Source of the DNA: Flaveria trinervia
Taxonomy: Eukaryota; Streptophyta; Magnoliopsida; Asterales; Asteraceae
Length of the DNA stretch: 64,000 nt
Assembly: GCA_025506515.1 (NCBI GenBank)
Contig: CM046451.1
Coordinates: 43,171,701-43,235,700 of the forward strand
Reading direction: 5' to 3'
In this document: positions 62,848 through 64,000 of the stretch, one piece after another
Position numbering within the stretch: position 1 is the first letter of the stretch
Layout: every line of letters begins with the position of its first letter
Program-made: the position numbers and the translations under genes
Notes under the pieces: generated by a model
The model's database searches: none
What the model was told of the DNA's origin: nothing
What the model saw: the letters and a program-made list of their open reading frames with translations, nothing else

Positions 62848-64000
62848 AACATCATCAATGAGTGGTTGTAGACTTGAGGAGATCCTCTCATCAATGGCTT
62901 TATGAACAATGTCATTGATGATGGGAGTGATGAGAGGTAAGGATTGTTGGAATGCATCACCATCTGCTCAGGGGGGTTTTGTCCCTGAGAGATAGTGCCA
63001 AAGGCAGAGGCTGGAGGCTCAGTGAAGTGAGAGGGTGAAGTGTTTGGGGGACCTTCGAATGAAGGTGCCATCTGTGGGTTAGTGGGGGCAGCTGGACTTA
63101 CATCCTAAGACTTCTTGGCAAGCAGTTCTTGTAGTCTGCTTACCTCAGCCTCCAGGATGGTGTTGTGGGCTAGAAATCATAGAAAAAGCCTAGGTCATCA
63201 TCAGCAGATGTTGAATCACCTGACCTCCTACTTGTAGCAGATGTACATGCACCGGGTGTAGACCAGTTTTAGCATGTGCCCCTTTTTCTTGGAACTGGGG
63301 ACTTCCAGCCTCAGGATGATGTCCTTTATCAGTTGTTGCCTCTGGTGAGGTCTTAGCTATGTTACCAGCCTCAGTCTGATCATGTGCTGATTCAGAAGAG
63401 GTGGCAGCCTCACCAGATGTCGTATGTGCATATCCACACCAGGAGATAGAACATTAAACCCTGGTGTTGTGGTTTGTCAGAAACATGTTGATCCTCTTCC
63501 TCAATTGATGTGGTTCTCCCCTTTGTTGGTGTTTGTTGAGGAGGAGAGGCATGCAGCTGAGTCAGCACGTTTGCAATTATAATGGTTGGACTTTGGGGGG
63601 CATTTGCTTGGGGAGAGGAGATAGAAACAGATTGCATTCGGGGAGAGGAATGCTCTTCAATGATAACCTCCTCAAGTGAGAGAGGTCTCAGCAATGTGGT
63701 TGCCCCTGATAAGATTGCATCAGGATCCTTTTGAGAGGATGCGTGTGCGGTGTTAGCTAGTAGAGTCTCTGATACTGCTGGGGGGTTTAAACCAGCAAGT
63801 ATATCCTGCCTTGGTGGTACAGGAGCATCTTTAGGGGACTCATCTCCCTGAATAGCTGTTTTGGGGCGTTTGATTTTTGGTTTGGTGGGGACTCTAGATC
63901 TGGTGGTGGAAGTTGTGGGTTCCTTCTGCTTGAGTTTTAGCATTCGGGCAGCTTCTTTGAGAGTGAGGTCTGAGTTGTTCTTGGAGTATACCTCAGCCAA
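62775..64000 (-). pseudogene. aORF of element H, linker (runs off the window)
   Basis: Frames 64000-63410 and 63071-62775. Lys-rich then Pro/Ser/Thr-rich, with PQSPTII, LHASPPQQTPT and repeated SSPQ. Between them 63072-63409 is linker-like in changing frames. The N-terminal domain should lie right of 64000. Confidence 0.5.

Larger units (their letters stand above)
60243..64000 (-). mobile_element. Element H: 3' end of a minus-strand copia element with third gene
   Basis: 3' LTR 60243-61135, PPT 61136-61150, then a third gene running on the minus strand to the window edge. The architecture and PPT match Copia-N and Copia-E, but the LTR is unrelated to theirs. Candidate TSD CTCTT at 60238-60242. 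The rest lies right of the window. Confidence 0.83.

Overview
This is intergenic, retrotransposon-built plant DNA. Every coding segment I can identify belongs to an LTR retrotransposon (Ty1/copia SIRE-like or Ty3/gypsy Tekay/Del-like). PBS sequences complementary to initiator tRNA-Met, TG...CA LTRs with 5-bp target-site duplications (TSDs), plant TATA boxes and a chromovirus integrase point to a flowering plant with a large repeat-rich genome, probably a eudicot. The species cannot be fixed from the sequence. I found no host gene, rRNA, tRNA or CRISPR array.

The layout is a deep nest. A SIRE-like pol relic D' (+, 45426-47094, second copy 59848-60242) was hit by element F (-, LTR 44114-45425, internal part 43444-44098). 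F was hit by Copia-P (+, 36590-43443). P was hit in its integrase by Copia-M (-, 1-36584). M was hit between pol and its third gene by Gypsy-G (+, 3552-27004, TSD ACTAA). G was hit inside its RT by Copia-N (+, 7920-22700, TSD ATTCT). N was hit by an antisense solo LTR of its own family (15870-16596, TSD TGGAA). P also carries a solo LTR of an otherwise absent family (39513-40636, TSD TTCAT). For most of these insertions the unoccupied site survives in a related element elsewhere in the window.

On the right, Copia-E (+, 47227-59590, TSD ACTAT) lies in a copy of F's LTR. The same LTR, with the same TSD but holding only a solo LTR (44371-45168), lies just to the left, so a tandem duplication of the locus is inferred. 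Element H (-, 60243-64000) enters from the right edge.

The copia elements N, M/P, E and H are unusually long because they carry a third, post-pol gene (here aORF). It has an N-terminal folded domain, a low-complexity linker, a charged coiled-coil section and, in N, M and E, a C-terminal W-x-Y...VKR-like module. Around it are signals I could not match to standard annotation: splice-acceptor-like sites just before the aORF ATG in N and P, a second polypurine tract between pol and aORF in N and M, and conserved hairpins in the M/P spacer. Each family also carries its own short motif array, in most families CpG-containing and partly palindromic, in its LTRs and often in leader and spacer.

All gag-pol sets seen here contain stops or frameshifts, so none looks autonomous now. 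Element names (M, P, G, N, E, F, D', H) are local labels.
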